The notes beneath the pieces are model-generated. The model saw only the letters and a program-made list of their open reading frames with translations. It was not told the DNA's origin and ran no database searches. Positions 17,101 through 25,519 of a stretch of 64,000 nt of DNA are shown one piece after another (positions within the stretch are counted from its first letter, which is position 1; every line of letters starts with the position of its first letter). The position numbers and the translations under genes were made by a program. The stretch comes from Ruminococcaceae bacterium UBA6845 (GTDB lineage Bacteria; Bacillota; Clostridia; Oscillospirales; Acutalibacteraceae). The stretch is taken from assembly GCA_002449395.1 (NCBI GenBank), contig DKDP01000048.1, forward strand, positions 26,549 to 90,548, in the 5' to 3' direction.

Positions 17101-17218
17101 CTTTTTTATAGCCGCACTCCATCGTCTGCCAACCGTTTATCGGTATCCTGACAGGAGTAATGTATTTTTCAAGCTGATTTATCACTTCGCCTATTCGCTT
17201 ATCAAGGAAATTGTTCAT
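14186..17218 (-). CDS. Alpha-mannosidase, GH38
   Basis: A 1010-residue retaining alpha-mannosidase without a signal peptide, so it probably trims imported or endogenous mannosides in the cytoplasm. An N-terminal beta-sandwich domain (about residues 1-225) precedes the catalytic domain: zinc ligands in HTHIDVAWRW (about 235-244), nucleophile Asp in WLPDVFGYSAAMPQ (about 350) and the later zinc His in MPFGHGDGGGG. C-terminal beta-sandwich domains complete the family length. GAGGAG precedes the ATG. The glycosyltransferase gene upstream ends ten bases before it, so they share a transcript. Confidence 0.95.
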   Translation of the reverse strand: MNNFLDKRIGEVINQLEKYITPVRIPINGWQTMECGYKKGNKVPLLSEGEWREFGETERWGMKPEEHRWFFRHIDIPQELKGKDLELYVSSTDVHDEDWEPQFMVYLDGKLIRGMDTKHRYVKLDGTKDGYDVHIYAYSQPSGKRTDFFAQLCEFNRAVETLYYNIKAPYRILYYTDESTKEYADVREYLNTAINYINWCAPMSEEFLRSVDAANEYLMTEFYGKYCHDQDIKVSVIGHTHIDVAWRWTLDQTREKVQRTFGSVIEMMKKYPDYKFMSSQPQLLKFLKEESPEMYAEIQRLVKEKRIELEGSMWLEADCNLTSGESLVRQIIFGKRFFKNEFGVDNRIIWLPDVFGYSAAMPQIMKKSGIDKFVTSKIGWNETNRMPYDAFMWKGIDGSEVFSYFMTAKELNDKGEFDGFFSTYTPMTRASYLKGTYDRFEPKELTNEVMMPFGHGDGGGGPETENIELIERLKYGVANCPQPHWEFAGDFLERLRKNTEGSKRLPKWVGELYLEFHRGTYTSQAKNKRNNRKSEFLYQNAEAVSAMAHRLFGSEYPQDKLNEGWECILLNQFHDIIPGSSIHSVYEQCDRDYAKIAAIGHKAESDAYNTIISNIKTNGGVAVFNPNSFVGNGFVNYEGKTYHVNGIPAKGYKVVKLDEYKSEYKLDGKRLETSNYIVEFDDSYVITRLYDKINDREVLREGGRGNYIEAFEDLPYSYDAWELSNYYTEKKYEISDVSSIEFIDEGARFGFNIKRKFYKSQFCQKIWFYDNSARIDFDTYADWHQEHLMVKAAFDVDVNTDKATYEIQFGSVERPTHKNTSWDAAKFEVCGHKYMDLSDYGYGVSLLNDCKYGHNVDNGTMKLSLFKCATHPDPEADKGEHIFTYSLLPHAGNYRSAGTVQTAYELNNPMKAFPIEKQDGNLPEEYSFVSCDKDNFIVETVKKAEDSDDIVVRGYESYNEKTKVTLSFGFEIKKATLCDLLENDVEDIEIKDNSVSFVAKPFEIITIKVN

Positions 17219-17228
17219 TTGCCGCTCC

Positions 17229-18410
17229 TCAGAATAATTTATAAATTTTTTCTATCTCGCCCGATTTTGAAAAATCGGTGTTTTTTATGTTATCCAGTAT
17301 CTTCTGCTGAAGTGCTTTATCGTTTACAAAACGCATAAGCCCCTCGGCGCATTTTTTATTTTCAAGCGGTACGATTACGCCGTCCGTACCGTTCTTTATC
17401 TGGCTTGCCGCCGTGGCATAATCCGTTACGGCAACAAGTTTGCCGAGTATCAACGCCTCATTGACCGTTACGGCGTTTCCCTCGTAGCGTGACGGTTGAA
17501 CATAGAAATCACACGCCTTAAAATACGGATAGGGATTTGTCTTTTTACCGAGCAGAATAACTCTGTCCTGCATTCCGTATTCGTTAATTTTTTTCCTTAT
17601 GAAAGCTTCATCCGGGCCATAACCAATTAAGTACCATCTAATATTATCAAGCATTGAACAAATCTCGGGAACATTGTCAAAATTCTTTGCGTCGCAGAAA
17701 CGACCGACCGAAAGAAATTTCACGCTTCCGTCATCCGGCATTTCGTTCCGAACATCAAATTCCTCCGCCTGTGCTTTAATAAACTCGGCAGGATGAATGT
17801 TTTCAATCAGTTCAATTCTGTCTGCAAGGCTCGGAAATTTTTTCAAGAAAGCGTCTTTCACGCTCTCGGAAATTGCAATTACCTTATCATAAGCCGACCA
17901 CATTTTCAGTTCGGACTCAACGTCAATCTCAATATAGGAGTAATCCGTGTGAATCCAGGCAATTTTCTTCTTTGCTCTCGTCTTTTTCGCCGCAAAATAA
18001 TGCGGAGTCAGAAAGCTGATAACGAGATCATACTCCTTGTCAGAAATCATCGGCATATAACGCTCGGTATACTTGTGGCTGTACTCGACAAAAACATATT
18101 CACTGCTTTTGAAATGATGTTCGGCGGCAAATTCCGCCGCTTTTTTTCTGCCCTCATATCTTCCGACCGCAACGCCGAAAGCGCCTTTTTTTATAACGTC
18201 CGCTAACGGCACTGCGAGCGACGAATACTTCCTGTTTTCCGGCAAAAGATTAACCCTTTTCGGAATATATTGCATCAGTTCCCCCGTATGACGGAGGAGG
18301 AAGAGATCGACATTGTATTGATCGTAATCGACGGAATTAAGCAAGCCTATCAAGGCTCTTTCCGCACCGCCGATCTCCATACAATGGCTCACAATAAGTA
18401 TGTTCTTCAT
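17229..18410 (-). CDS. Glycosyltransferase, GT4-like
   Basis: A 393-residue GT-B fold enzyme transferring a sugar from a nucleotide donor. The N-terminal Rossmann half begins ILIVSHCMEIGGAERALIGLL, the G-G-A-E acceptor loop typical of GT4. The C-terminal donor half carries FLSVGRFCDAKNFD and the E-x7-E element in YVQPSRYEGNAVTVNEAL. Start at 18410 with GGAGGAAGG; the frame stays open to 18443, but those codons cover the ribosome binding site. It probably builds a surface glycan. Operon with the GH38 mannosidase. Confidence 0.9.
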   Translation of the reverse strand: MKNILIVSHCMEIGGAERALIGLLNSVDYDQYNVDLFLLRHTGELMQYIPKRVNLLPENRKYSSLAVPLADVIKKGAFGVAVGRYEGRKKAAEFAAEHHFKSSEYVFVEYSHKYTERYMPMISDKEYDLVISFLTPHYFAAKKTRAKKKIAWIHTDYSYIEIDVESELKMWSAYDKVIAISESVKDAFLKKFPSLADRIELIENIHPAEFIKAQAEEFDVRNEMPDDGSVKFLSVGRFCDAKNFDNVPEICSMLDNIRWYLIGYGPDEAFIRKKINEYGMQDRVILLGKKTNPYPYFKACDFYVQPSRYEGNAVTVNEALILGKLVAVTDYATAASQIKNGTDGVIVPLENKKCAEGLMRFVNDKALQQKILDNIKNTDFSKSGEIEKIYKLF

Positions 18411-18533
18411 AGCCTTCCTCCGCATCGGTGAAATAAAAAGCACACTATAAAATTAACTTTTATTATACCGATTTAACAACATAATGTCAATAAATCTTTC
18501 GACAAAATTCAATTATTTTTGACTGTTCGCAAA

Positions 18534-20249
18534 TCATCTTCCGAAAATTTGAAAGATTAGATCGGCAATTTTATTTGTGAGATCAATTACGAATTTAAGA
18601 ATCTTTTGAAGCACGGCAGCAAACGGATTTACGCCCTCTTCCTTTACTCCGTAGCCGGGGATTGTGCCGTCACGGTTTTCAACGCCGTCAACCTCTCCGA
18701 TGTAACCGCCCCAAAGACTGTATGCAATTGCAAGGGCTTCCTTCTCCTCGGGAGTTGCGAAGCCGTACTTTTCGCTGAACTCCTTGAATGTGTTGTCGGC
18801 AATTTCTCCCTGACAGCCGAGCTTTTGAAGAAGCTCATTTGCAACTGAAAGCATATTGCTGTCCGCCGTTGACGCAATGGATTTACGGACAGTAAACGCA
18901 AGCAGTCTTATAAGAACAGTGAAATCATCCGAGCCGAGATTATATCTTTTGTCGCCGATTTTACATCTGAGCCGAGCCAGCGTAATTGCATCGTTAAGGG
19001 TTTTATATTCGCTGTCGGGAATCTCAAGGCCGTATTCAGCCGCCTGCTCCTTTATTCCGTCCTCTCCGTAAATAGGAACGTCTGACATTTCCTTAATCAT
19101 ATCCGTGACAGGCTTGAGCTTCGTATAAAGTGCGCTCGACTCGCCAATTCCGAGTGATTCGGGCGAGATATTCTCTCTGAGATCCTCTGAATACTCCTTG
19201 TAAGACATACTCCACGTATATGACTGAAGATCATTTTTCATCATATCAATTTCTTCCTGTGTAAAGCCCTTGCAAACCTTTGCAAGGCTGTCGGCGTCGA
19301 TATGATTAATCTTCTTTGTCTCATATTTTATTTTGCTGTCCGTCATATTGATAAACTTGTATTCAGCGGGGAAATTTCCGAGACTTGACATTGAAAAATC
19401 GTAAATCGTGTTTCCGAGGAAACTCGTATATGACTTTGTGTTCGTGCAATGTGTGTGACCCGTAAAAACGAGCTTAACGCCCAGATCGGCAAGAAGCCCC
19501 GCAAAAGAATACGGCGTGTTGACAACGTAATTTTTCTCATTAAGTTTCTGGAACGGATTATGCTCAAGAAGATTGTGGTGCATAATCATTATTACTTTTT
19601 TGCCGCGCTTGGTTGCAGCCTTAATCTGCTTAACCGCCCAGTCCATTCTTGATACATCGTTGTTCGGCACAACTCTGTATCTTTCGTCGCAGGTATCAAG
19701 AGCAACAAGAGTGTATTCATCGTTGAGGTCTGTGCTGTATGAACAGGTACCTTCGTCGGTGGAAATCGCCTTGTCGTAGCCAAATTCGTAGTATATTTCC
19801 GTGAATTTTTTGTGGTCGCCGGGCATATCCTTTGCATTGTCGTGATTTCCGTTGATAACATAGACCTGCTTGCCTGTTTCCTGCTCAAATTTTTTGAATT
19901 TCGCAGCAACGGTTTCGTGCTCGGAAACATAGTCCCTGCCGTGGGTTGCAAGATCGCCGGTCACAAGGACAAATTGACATTCGGGATTTTTGGCACATTC
20001 CTTGAGGAATTCGTCAATTATGTAGCCGCTCTGGTTGGTAAGCGATTCACTTTCCGAATTAAAGGTGGTTACCCAGCCCTCATCGGCTAAGGTTGTTCCT
20101 TTTTGCTTAACAGGGTGAACATAGTGAATATCCGAAGCAACGGCGAAGCCCGTAGCCTTTTCTGAATCGTCCGCCGATGCGGATATCACAAAGGACGAAC
20201 CCAAAACCATTGTTACCGAAAGAATAATGCATAAAACTTTTTTAATCAT
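18534..20249 (-). CDS. Secreted calcineurin-type metallophosphoesterase 1
   Basis: A 571-residue exported protein: signal peptide (VLCIILSVTMVLGSSFVISASA), then the five metallophosphoesterase blocks: SDIHYV, VTGDLATHGRD, INGNHDNA, MIMHHN and FTGHTHC. The central 200 residues form a helical domain without recognised relatives. The last 25 residues (FAAVLQKILKFVIDLTNKIADLIFQIFGR region) form a strong amphipathic helix. Ribosome binding site GAGGAGG before ATG. It hydrolyses a phosphoester outside the cell; the substrate cannot be told from sequence. Two more genes of the type lie at 25520 and 44033. Confidence 0.9.
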   Translation of the reverse strand: MIKKVLCIILSVTMVLGSSFVISASADDSEKATGFAVASDIHYVHPVKQKGTTLADEGWVTTFNSESESLTNQSGYIIDEFLKECAKNPECQFVLVTGDLATHGRDYVSEHETVAAKFKKFEQETGKQVYVINGNHDNAKDMPGDHKKFTEIYYEFGYDKAISTDEGTCSYSTDLNDEYTLVALDTCDERYRVVPNNDVSRMDWAVKQIKAATKRGKKVIMIMHHNLLEHNPFQKLNEKNYVVNTPYSFAGLLADLGVKLVFTGHTHCTNTKSYTSFLGNTIYDFSMSSLGNFPAEYKFINMTDSKIKYETKKINHIDADSLAKVCKGFTQEEIDMMKNDLQSYTWSMSYKEYSEDLRENISPESLGIGESSALYTKLKPVTDMIKEMSDVPIYGEDGIKEQAAEYGLEIPDSEYKTLNDAITLARLRCKIGDKRYNLGSDDFTVLIRLLAFTVRKSIASTADSNMLSVANELLQKLGCQGEIADNTFKEFSEKYGFATPEEKEALAIAYSLWGGYIGEVDGVENRDGTIPGYGVKEEGVNPFAAVLQKILKFVIDLTNKIADLIFQIFGR

Positions 20250-20276
20250 TGCAAATACCTCCTCAATATATAAGGT

Positions 20277-20305
20277 ATGGTAGCAAACCGAAACGATATT
20301 GTCAA
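20277..20305 (-). promoter_or_regulatory. Promoter of phosphoesterase 1
   Basis: TTGACA (20300-20305), 17 bp, TACCAT (20277-20282) on the minus strand, 28 bases before the start codon. Confidence 0.6.
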
Positions 20306-20447
20306 CGGTTAATCTAAAAATTCTGACCCAATCAGGCTTTATAATTCCAAATAATACTTAAAAAGTCAAAAAAGTATAAGAAAAAAGTCGTAAAAACGCA
20401 AATGTTAACAGTTTGTTCATATTTTTTCAACATTCTTACGATAGTGA

Positions 20448-20551
20448 TATAATATTATACTTGTGGAGATAGTTATCTCTATTTTCATTTTTATTTTCTC
20501 TTTCCCTTGAACGGTTCGATGCTGCACACATCGGGCCGTTCCCCCTTTTTT
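20448..20551 (+). ncRNA. Candidate small RNA
   Basis: In the 500-base gap before the LRR gene, TATAAT (20448-20453) with a weak -35 is followed by the palindrome GAGATA-GT-TATCTC (20466-20479), a pyrimidine-rich stretch and a 12-bp terminator hairpin GAACGG...CCGTTC (20509-20541) with CCCCC and TTTTTT. No ORF lies between. This is the layout of a transcript of about 90 nt. I do not recognise a known RNA family. The palindrome could instead be a protein operator at +10. Confidence 0.4.
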
Positions 20552-20562
20552 AGCAGAAAAAA

Positions 20563-20608
20563 ACATCCCTTAATGCAATTATCGGCAATTGCTCAAGGGA
20601 TGTTTTTT
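20563..20608. terminator. Bidirectional hairpin terminator
   Basis: AAAAAAACATCCCTT, inner stem GCAATT-ATCGGC-AATTGC, then AAGGGATGTTTTTTT. Symmetric T/A runs let it stop transcription both ways. Bases 20609-20672 show nothing else. Confidence 0.75.
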
Positions 20609-20672
20609 TGTGCCGTCAAATCAAGACCCCCTATGGCAATCATTACCTATATAAATGTATAACGGTTGCTTA

Positions 20673-20701
20673 TTGACACAAAAAACAAAATGATTTATAA
20701 T
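20673..20701 (+). promoter_or_regulatory. Promoter of the LRR-dockerin gene
   Basis: Consensus TTGACA (20673-20678), 17 bp, TATAAT (20696-20701). Confidence 0.85.
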
Positions 20702-20752
20702 CAAGGTACGATAGAAAGCTATTGTCAGAATAAATATAAAGGAGAAGTTGAA

Positions 20753-23101
20753 ATGAAAAAGATTTTATCTTTGGCGCTGGCACTGTGCGTTATGCTTACG
20801 GTGTGCAGTACGGGTCTTATGTCAATTACGGCTTCTGCGGCTCAGAAAATCGACGGATCGGAGGTAACGTGGAGCTTTGACGATATGACAAAGACGCTTA
20901 CCTTTGACGGTAAGGGAGATATCCCCGATTTTGACGAGTACAGAGACGAGGACGGAAACAGCAAGCTGCCCTGGGGCGGAATTGACTTTGAAAACGTTGT
21001 TTTCGGCGAAGGGGTAACGGGAATCGGCAATTATGCCCTTTACCGCAGTCTTTCCCTTGAAAGCATCACCCTGCCCGAAAACATTGTAAAGATCGGCAAG
21101 GGAGCTTTCCTTAACTGCAAGGTGCTCACAAGTGTGACAATTAACGGCAAGATCACGGAGATTGCCGACCATACATTTTCATCCTGTTCACTTCTTGAGA
21201 ATGTTGTTCTTCCCGACACAATAACCTCGGTGGGTGTGAACTCGTTCTATAAGTGTTCACTGCTCAAGACGATTAACCTTCCCGATTCGGTTAAGACGAT
21301 CGGCGAATCCGCTTTCGGTCAGAGTATACAGCTTGCGTCGTTCAAGGCTCCGGCATCGCTTGAGTCGATCGGCGACAGAGCATTTTACTGCTGCGAAAAT
21401 CTTAAAAGCGTCGATCTCGGCGATAAGATAGTTTCAATAGGTATTTCGGCGTTTGACGGCTGTGAAAAGCTTGAATCCGTTTCTTTCCCGAGCAGCTTAA
21501 AAAAGATCTCCGAGGCGGCTTTTTCAGGATGCACAAAGCTCGGCGAAGTGAATTTCTCCGACGGTCTGGAAACAATTGATGCGGACGCATTTTACCTTTG
21601 CAAGTCGCTCACATCCGTAACTGTCCCCCGCACCGTTACATCAATCGGCAAACAGGCGATCGGATACGGCAGAGGCGGAAACGTTATTGACGGATTTACG
21701 ATTACCGGCTATGAGGATACCACGGCTCAGACCTACGCAAGTGAGAACGGCATTGCATTTAACTCTCTCGGAAAATATGTCCCGATGAGCGGAACAATCA
21801 GCGACACCCTCACGTGGAAAATTGACGAGAACGGCACATTGATTTTTGAGGGCAGCGGTAAAATCGGCGATTACAGTCTTGATAATCTTCCCGAGTATCT
21901 GCTTGCCGAACCGATAGCAATTGAGCTCAGCGACGGCATCACGTCGATCGGCGCATACGCATTCTTTGGATTTGAGGGTACGGTATTTATTCCCGAGACA
22001 GTTACGAACATCGGTAACCACGCTTTCGGTTATTTTTACAATGAGGATAGCGCCGAAGCAGTAAATTATGACTTCATAATTATGGGATACAAGGACACGG
22101 TGGCAGAGGAATATGCCGCTGAAAATGAAATCCTATTTTTCGAGATTATGTTTGAGGGTGAATGCGGCGAAACCGCAAAGTGGAGCTATGACGTTGAGAC
22201 CTTAACGCTCACAATCAGCGGAACGGGCGCAATGGCGGATCTTTCCCTTGAGAATCTCCCGTACTATTTGATTTATCCGGTCGAAAAGATCGTTGTCGAG
22301 GACGGAATAACCAAGATCGGCGATTACTCATTTATTGCACTTGACAATGCGGACACGGAAAACAAGGTTACGGTTACCCTGCCGAAGAGTGTTGCCGAAA
22401 TCGGCGAACACGCAATAGGCTATATCCTTGTCGAGGGCGAGGAAGCATATACGGAGGAACTCAATAAGAATTGCACAATTGAGGGCTTCACGGACAGTGC
22501 CGCAGAAAAATATGCAGCGGATAATGAGCTTACCTTTGTAAAGCTCGATCCCGTTGATCCTCCCGCACCGACCGATCCCGATCTCACATTCAAGCTCAAT
22601 GAGAATGCCGAGATTTGCACATTCGATGAAGAAAACAAGATCATTACGGTATATGACAAGAGCGCAACGCTCGACAAGATTCTTGCGGATTTCACGGTCG
22701 GTAAAGACCTTGCGGTCGCACCGATTGAAAAAATCGCAACAGGCGCAGAACTCGTAACGAAAAACGGCGACGAAACGGTTGAAACATACACAATCGTTGT
22801 TATCGGTGATGTCAACGGCGACGGCGAGGTTAACTCGATGGATGCTCTGTCAATTCTTCAGCACTCGGTTGAAGAGGTTCAGCTTACAGGTGCGGCTCTT
22901 CTTGCCGCTAACATTGATTCGAGCGACAAGGTTGATTCCTCGGATGCATTGGCGGTGCTTCAGATCTCCGTTGAAGAAAAGACGCCTGCCGATTATTTCC
23001 CGAAAGAAACCCCTGACGTTCCTGAGACTCCCGATGTTCCGGAGACTCCGGACGTTCCCGAAACTCCCGAAACTCCCGAAACTCCGTCGGGAAACGAATA
23101 A
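20753..23101 (+). CDS. Secreted leucine-rich-repeat protein with dockerin
   Basis: A 782-residue exported protein. Signal peptide (ILSLALALCVMLTVCSTGLM...SASA), about eight BspA/LRR_5-type repeats (pattern L-x-x-I-x-L-P-x-x-V-x-x-I-G-x-x-A-F, residues about 85-320), two further diverged LRR-like blocks to residue 600, then a type I dockerin (about 683-745) with calcium loops DVNGDGEVNSMDAL and NIDSSDKVDSSDAL. The tail is a run of VPETPD repeats ending SGNE, with no sortase motif. Dockerins plug into cohesins, so the protein probably docks on a surface scaffold. ATG at 20753 with AAAGGAGAA is preferred to the ORF start at 20666, which lies within the promoter. Confidence 0.9.
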   Translation: MKKILSLALALCVMLTVCSTGLMSITASAAQKIDGSEVTWSFDDMTKTLTFDGKGDIPDFDEYRDEDGNSKLPWGGIDFENVVFGEGVTGIGNYALYRSLSLESITLPENIVKIGKGAFLNCKVLTSVTINGKITEIADHTFSSCSLLENVVLPDTITSVGVNSFYKCSLLKTINLPDSVKTIGESAFGQSIQLASFKAPASLESIGDRAFYCCENLKSVDLGDKIVSIGISAFDGCEKLESVSFPSSLKKISEAAFSGCTKLGEVNFSDGLETIDADAFYLCKSLTSVTVPRTVTSIGKQAIGYGRGGNVIDGFTITGYEDTTAQTYASENGIAFNSLGKYVPMSGTISDTLTWKIDENGTLIFEGSGKIGDYSLDNLPEYLLAEPIAIELSDGITSIGAYAFFGFEGTVFIPETVTNIGNHAFGYFYNEDSAEAVNYDFIIMGYKDTVAEEYAAENEILFFEIMFEGECGETAKWSYDVETLTLTISGTGAMADLSLENLPYYLIYPVEKIVVEDGITKIGDYSFIALDNADTENKVTVTLPKSVAEIGEHAIGYILVEGEEAYTEELNKNCTIEGFTDSAAEKYAADNELTFVKLDPVDPPAPTDPDLTFKLNENAEICTFDEENKIITVYDKSATLDKILADFTVGKDLAVAPIEKIATGAELVTKNGDETVETYTIVVIGDVNGDGEVNSMDALSILQHSVEEVQLTGAALLAANIDSSDKVDSSDALAVLQISVEEKTPADYFPKETPDVPETPDVPETPDVPETPETPETPSGNE

Positions 23102-23149
23102 TATTCAACGCAGCATTGCACAAATTGCGATATTTCCTTAAAAATATGT

Positions 23150-23180
23150 GGGCGCAGGCTTAGGCTTGCGTCCATAATTT
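23150..23180 (+). terminator. Probable terminator after the LRR gene
   Basis: GGGCGCAGGC-TTA-GGCTTGCGTCC stem followed by ATAATTTTC. The rest of the 23102-23359 gap holds only the next promoter. Confidence 0.55.
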
Positions 23181-23224
23181 TCGCTCTGTTTTTAATAATA
23201 TTTAACATATTTTTTAAAAACCTA

Positions 23225-23253
23225 TTGAAATTTATGTTTATATGTGATATAGT
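23225..23253 (+). promoter_or_regulatory. Promoter of the EF-G-like gene
   Basis: TTGAAA (23225-23230), 17 bp, TATAGT (23248-23253). Confidence 0.6.
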
Positions 23254-23359
23254 TAGAGCGTTGATACATTGATAATAACTCTGATTTTTGTTACAATTCT
23301 GCGTTCAAAAAATTTTATAGGTACGCTGAAATCAATGTAGAACGTAAGGAGGTTATTTT

Positions 23360-25402
23360 TTGAAGTACTATAACGCTAAGGATATCAGAAATATCGCTGT
23401 TGCAGGTCACGCAGGAAGAGGTAAGACCACCCTTGCAGAGGCTATGCTTTATATCGCAGGTCTGACAGACAGACTCGGAAGAGTTGACGACGGCACAGCC
23501 GTTCTTGACTTCGACCCCGAGGAAAGAAGAAGAAATGTTTCGGTTTCGGCAGCCGTTGCTCCGATCGAGTGGAAGGACTGCAAACTTAATATAATTGATA
23601 CCCCGGGTCTTTTTGACTTTGAGGGGGAAATGTGCGAGGGTATTGCCGCTTCCGAGTGCGTACTCATCGTTCTCGGCGCAGGTCATAAATATGACGTCGG
23701 CGCAGAAAAGGCGTTCAAGGCAGCTAAGAAGCGTGGCAAGATGTTTGCAATTACACGCTGCGATAAGGAGCACGCAGACTTCTATAAGACCTTTGAGGAG
23801 ATCAAGGCGGTACACGGCGGCGCAGTTTGCCCCGTTATCGTTCCCTACATAGTTGACGGTCAGGTTAAGGCTTATGTCAACCTCGCCGCTCGTAAGGGCT
23901 ATGAATATCACGACGGTAAGGCTGTTGAGATTCCGATGCCCGACGATCCGAAAATCAAGGAAATGCTCGACATTCTCACTGAGGCTGTTGCAACGGCAAG
24001 TGACGATCTTATGGAAAAATTCTTTGCAGGCGAAGAGTTCACCCGTAAGGAAATCATTAAGGCTCTTAACGACGGCGTTAATACCAGCTCGGTTTATCCC
24101 GTTTACGCTTGCTCGGGCTACACCACCGACGGCGTAGATCTTCTTCTTGACGAGCTTGCTTACTCTGCTCCCGATGCCGCATCTTATGCAGGCGGCAAGG
24201 ACGTTGAGTGCGACGAAAACGGACCTCTTGCGGCTCTCTGCTTCAAGACGGTTGCCGATCCGTTCGTAGGTAAGATGTCATATTTCAAGGTTGACAGCGG
24301 TAAAATCACTCCCGAAACTCCAGTTTACAATGCCCGTACAGGCGAGACGGAGCGTATGGGTAAAATCATCACAATCCGAGGCAATAAGTCCGAGGACTGC
24401 AAGTGTATTCCTGCCGGTGATATCGGCGTAGTTACAAAGCTCAACTGCGTTAAGACGGGCGACACAATCTGCTCGGCGTCGAATGTTATTGAGCTCAGCG
24501 GTATCAACTTCCCGAAGCCGTGTCTTTCAATGGCTGTCAAGGCTTGCAAGAAAGGCGACGAAGAAAAGGTTGTTTCCGGCATAAACAGACTTCTTGAAGA
24601 GGATCCGACAATCAAGTTCGAGATGAATCACGAAACTAAGGAGCAGATTCTTTCCGGTCTCGGCGAACAGCATCTTGACATTATCGTTTCAAAGCTCAAG
24701 AGCAAGTTTGGAATTGACGTTGAGCTTACTCCTCCCCGTGTTGCTTACAGAGAGGCTATCCGCAAGACCGTTAAGGTTCAGGGCCGTCATAAGAAGCAGT
24801 CGGGCGGTCACGGTCAGTTCGGTGACGTTTGGATTCGCTTTGAGCCGACAGACGGCGACGATCTGATCTTTGAGTCAGAGGTTGTCGGCGGATCGGTTCC
24901 GAAGAACTACTTCCCGGCAGTTGAGAAGGGTCTGCGTGAGTGTATGAAGAAGGGCGTTATGGCCGGCTACCCGATGGTAGGTCTCAAGGCTGTTCTTTAC
25001 GACGGATCGTATCACCCGGTTGATTCATCCGAAATGGCGTTCAAGACAGCGGCGTCACTTGCATTTAAGGCAGGTATTCCGCAGGCTAATCCGACAATCC
25101 TTGAGCCGATCGGTACACTTAAGGCTCTTATGCCCGAGGCATATCTCGGAGATATAATGGGCGATGTAACAAAGCGCCGTGGCCGTGTTCTCGGTATGGG
25201 ACCGTCTGAGGATGACCATAACCTCCAGGAGCTTGTTGCTGAGGTTCCGATGGCTGAAATGGCAAACTTCGCAACCGTTCTCCGTTCCGTAACGGCAGGC
25301 AGAGGCTCATTCACATTTGAGTTTACAAGATACGAGGACGCTCCCGTCCCCGTTGCAGAAAAGGTAATCGCAGAGTCAAAATTACTTGATGAGGATAAAT
25401 AA
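23360..25402 (+). CDS. EF-G-like translational GTPase paralogue
   Basis: A 680-residue protein with the EF-G domain order: GTPase (1-270), domain II, III, IV and V. P-loop GHAGRGKTT and G3 motif DTPG are intact. The G4 motif, normally NKxD, reads TRCD (about residue 133), so guanine contact by Asn is lost. It is shorter than canonical EF-G (about 692) and belongs with the auxiliary EF-G2-like group; it stands alone, not in the rpsL-rpsG-fusA-tuf operon. TTG start with AAGGAGG seven bases upstream. Role unproven: an auxiliary translocation or recycling factor is likely. Confidence 0.88.
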   Translation: MKYYNAKDIRNIAVAGHAGRGKTTLAEAMLYIAGLTDRLGRVDDGTAVLDFDPEERRRNVSVSAAVAPIEWKDCKLNIIDTPGLFDFEGEMCEGIAASECVLIVLGAGHKYDVGAEKAFKAAKKRGKMFAITRCDKEHADFYKTFEEIKAVHGGAVCPVIVPYIVDGQVKAYVNLAARKGYEYHDGKAVEIPMPDDPKIKEMLDILTEAVATASDDLMEKFFAGEEFTRKEIIKALNDGVNTSSVYPVYACSGYTTDGVDLLLDELAYSAPDAASYAGGKDVECDENGPLAALCFKTVADPFVGKMSYFKVDSGKITPETPVYNARTGETERMGKIITIRGNKSEDCKCIPAGDIGVVTKLNCVKTGDTICSASNVIELSGINFPKPCLSMAVKACKKGDEEKVVSGINRLLEEDPTIKFEMNHETKEQILSGLGEQHLDIIVSKLKSKFGIDVELTPPRVAYREAIRKTVKVQGRHKKQSGGHGQFGDVWIRFEPTDGDDLIFESEVVGGSVPKNYFPAVEKGLRECMKKGVMAGYPMVGLKAVLYDGSYHPVDSSEMAFKTAASLAFKAGIPQANPTILEPIGTLKALMPEAYLGDIMGDVTKRRGRVLGMGPSEDDHNLQELVAEVPMAEMANFATVLRSVTAGRGSFTFEFTRYEDAPVPVAEKVIAESKLLDEDK

Positions 25403-25436
25403 AGAAATAGGGGTCGGTTTTCCGATCCCTTTCTTG
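25400..25436 (+). terminator. Terminator of the EF-G-like gene
   Basis: AAAGAAATAGGGGTCGG-TTTT-CCGATCCCTTTCTTG, starting at the stop codon. Confidence 0.65.
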
Positions 25437-25467
25437 TTGATGTAAGCAATTGAATAGGTTTTCATAA

Positions 25468-25506
25468 CAAAAATAAGCAGTGATCCGAAAGAATCACTGC
25501 TTACTT
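25468..25506 (-). terminator. Terminator of phosphoesterase 2
   Basis: On the minus strand AAGCAGTGAT, eight-base loop, ATCACTGCTT then ATTTTTG, just past the stop at 25520. Confidence 0.85.
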
Positions 25507-25519
25507 CAATTTGAATCAA

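Noticed and set aside
22993..23095. Tandem DNA repeats as a possible CRISPR
   Set aside because: Short 18-bp in-frame repeats coding for VPETPD, without spacers of constant length.
22900..23210. Minus-strand frames with repeated Gly-Val-Ser or Arg-Glu patterns
   Set aside because: They are the antisense of the VPETPD repeat and dockerin codons of the LRR gene.
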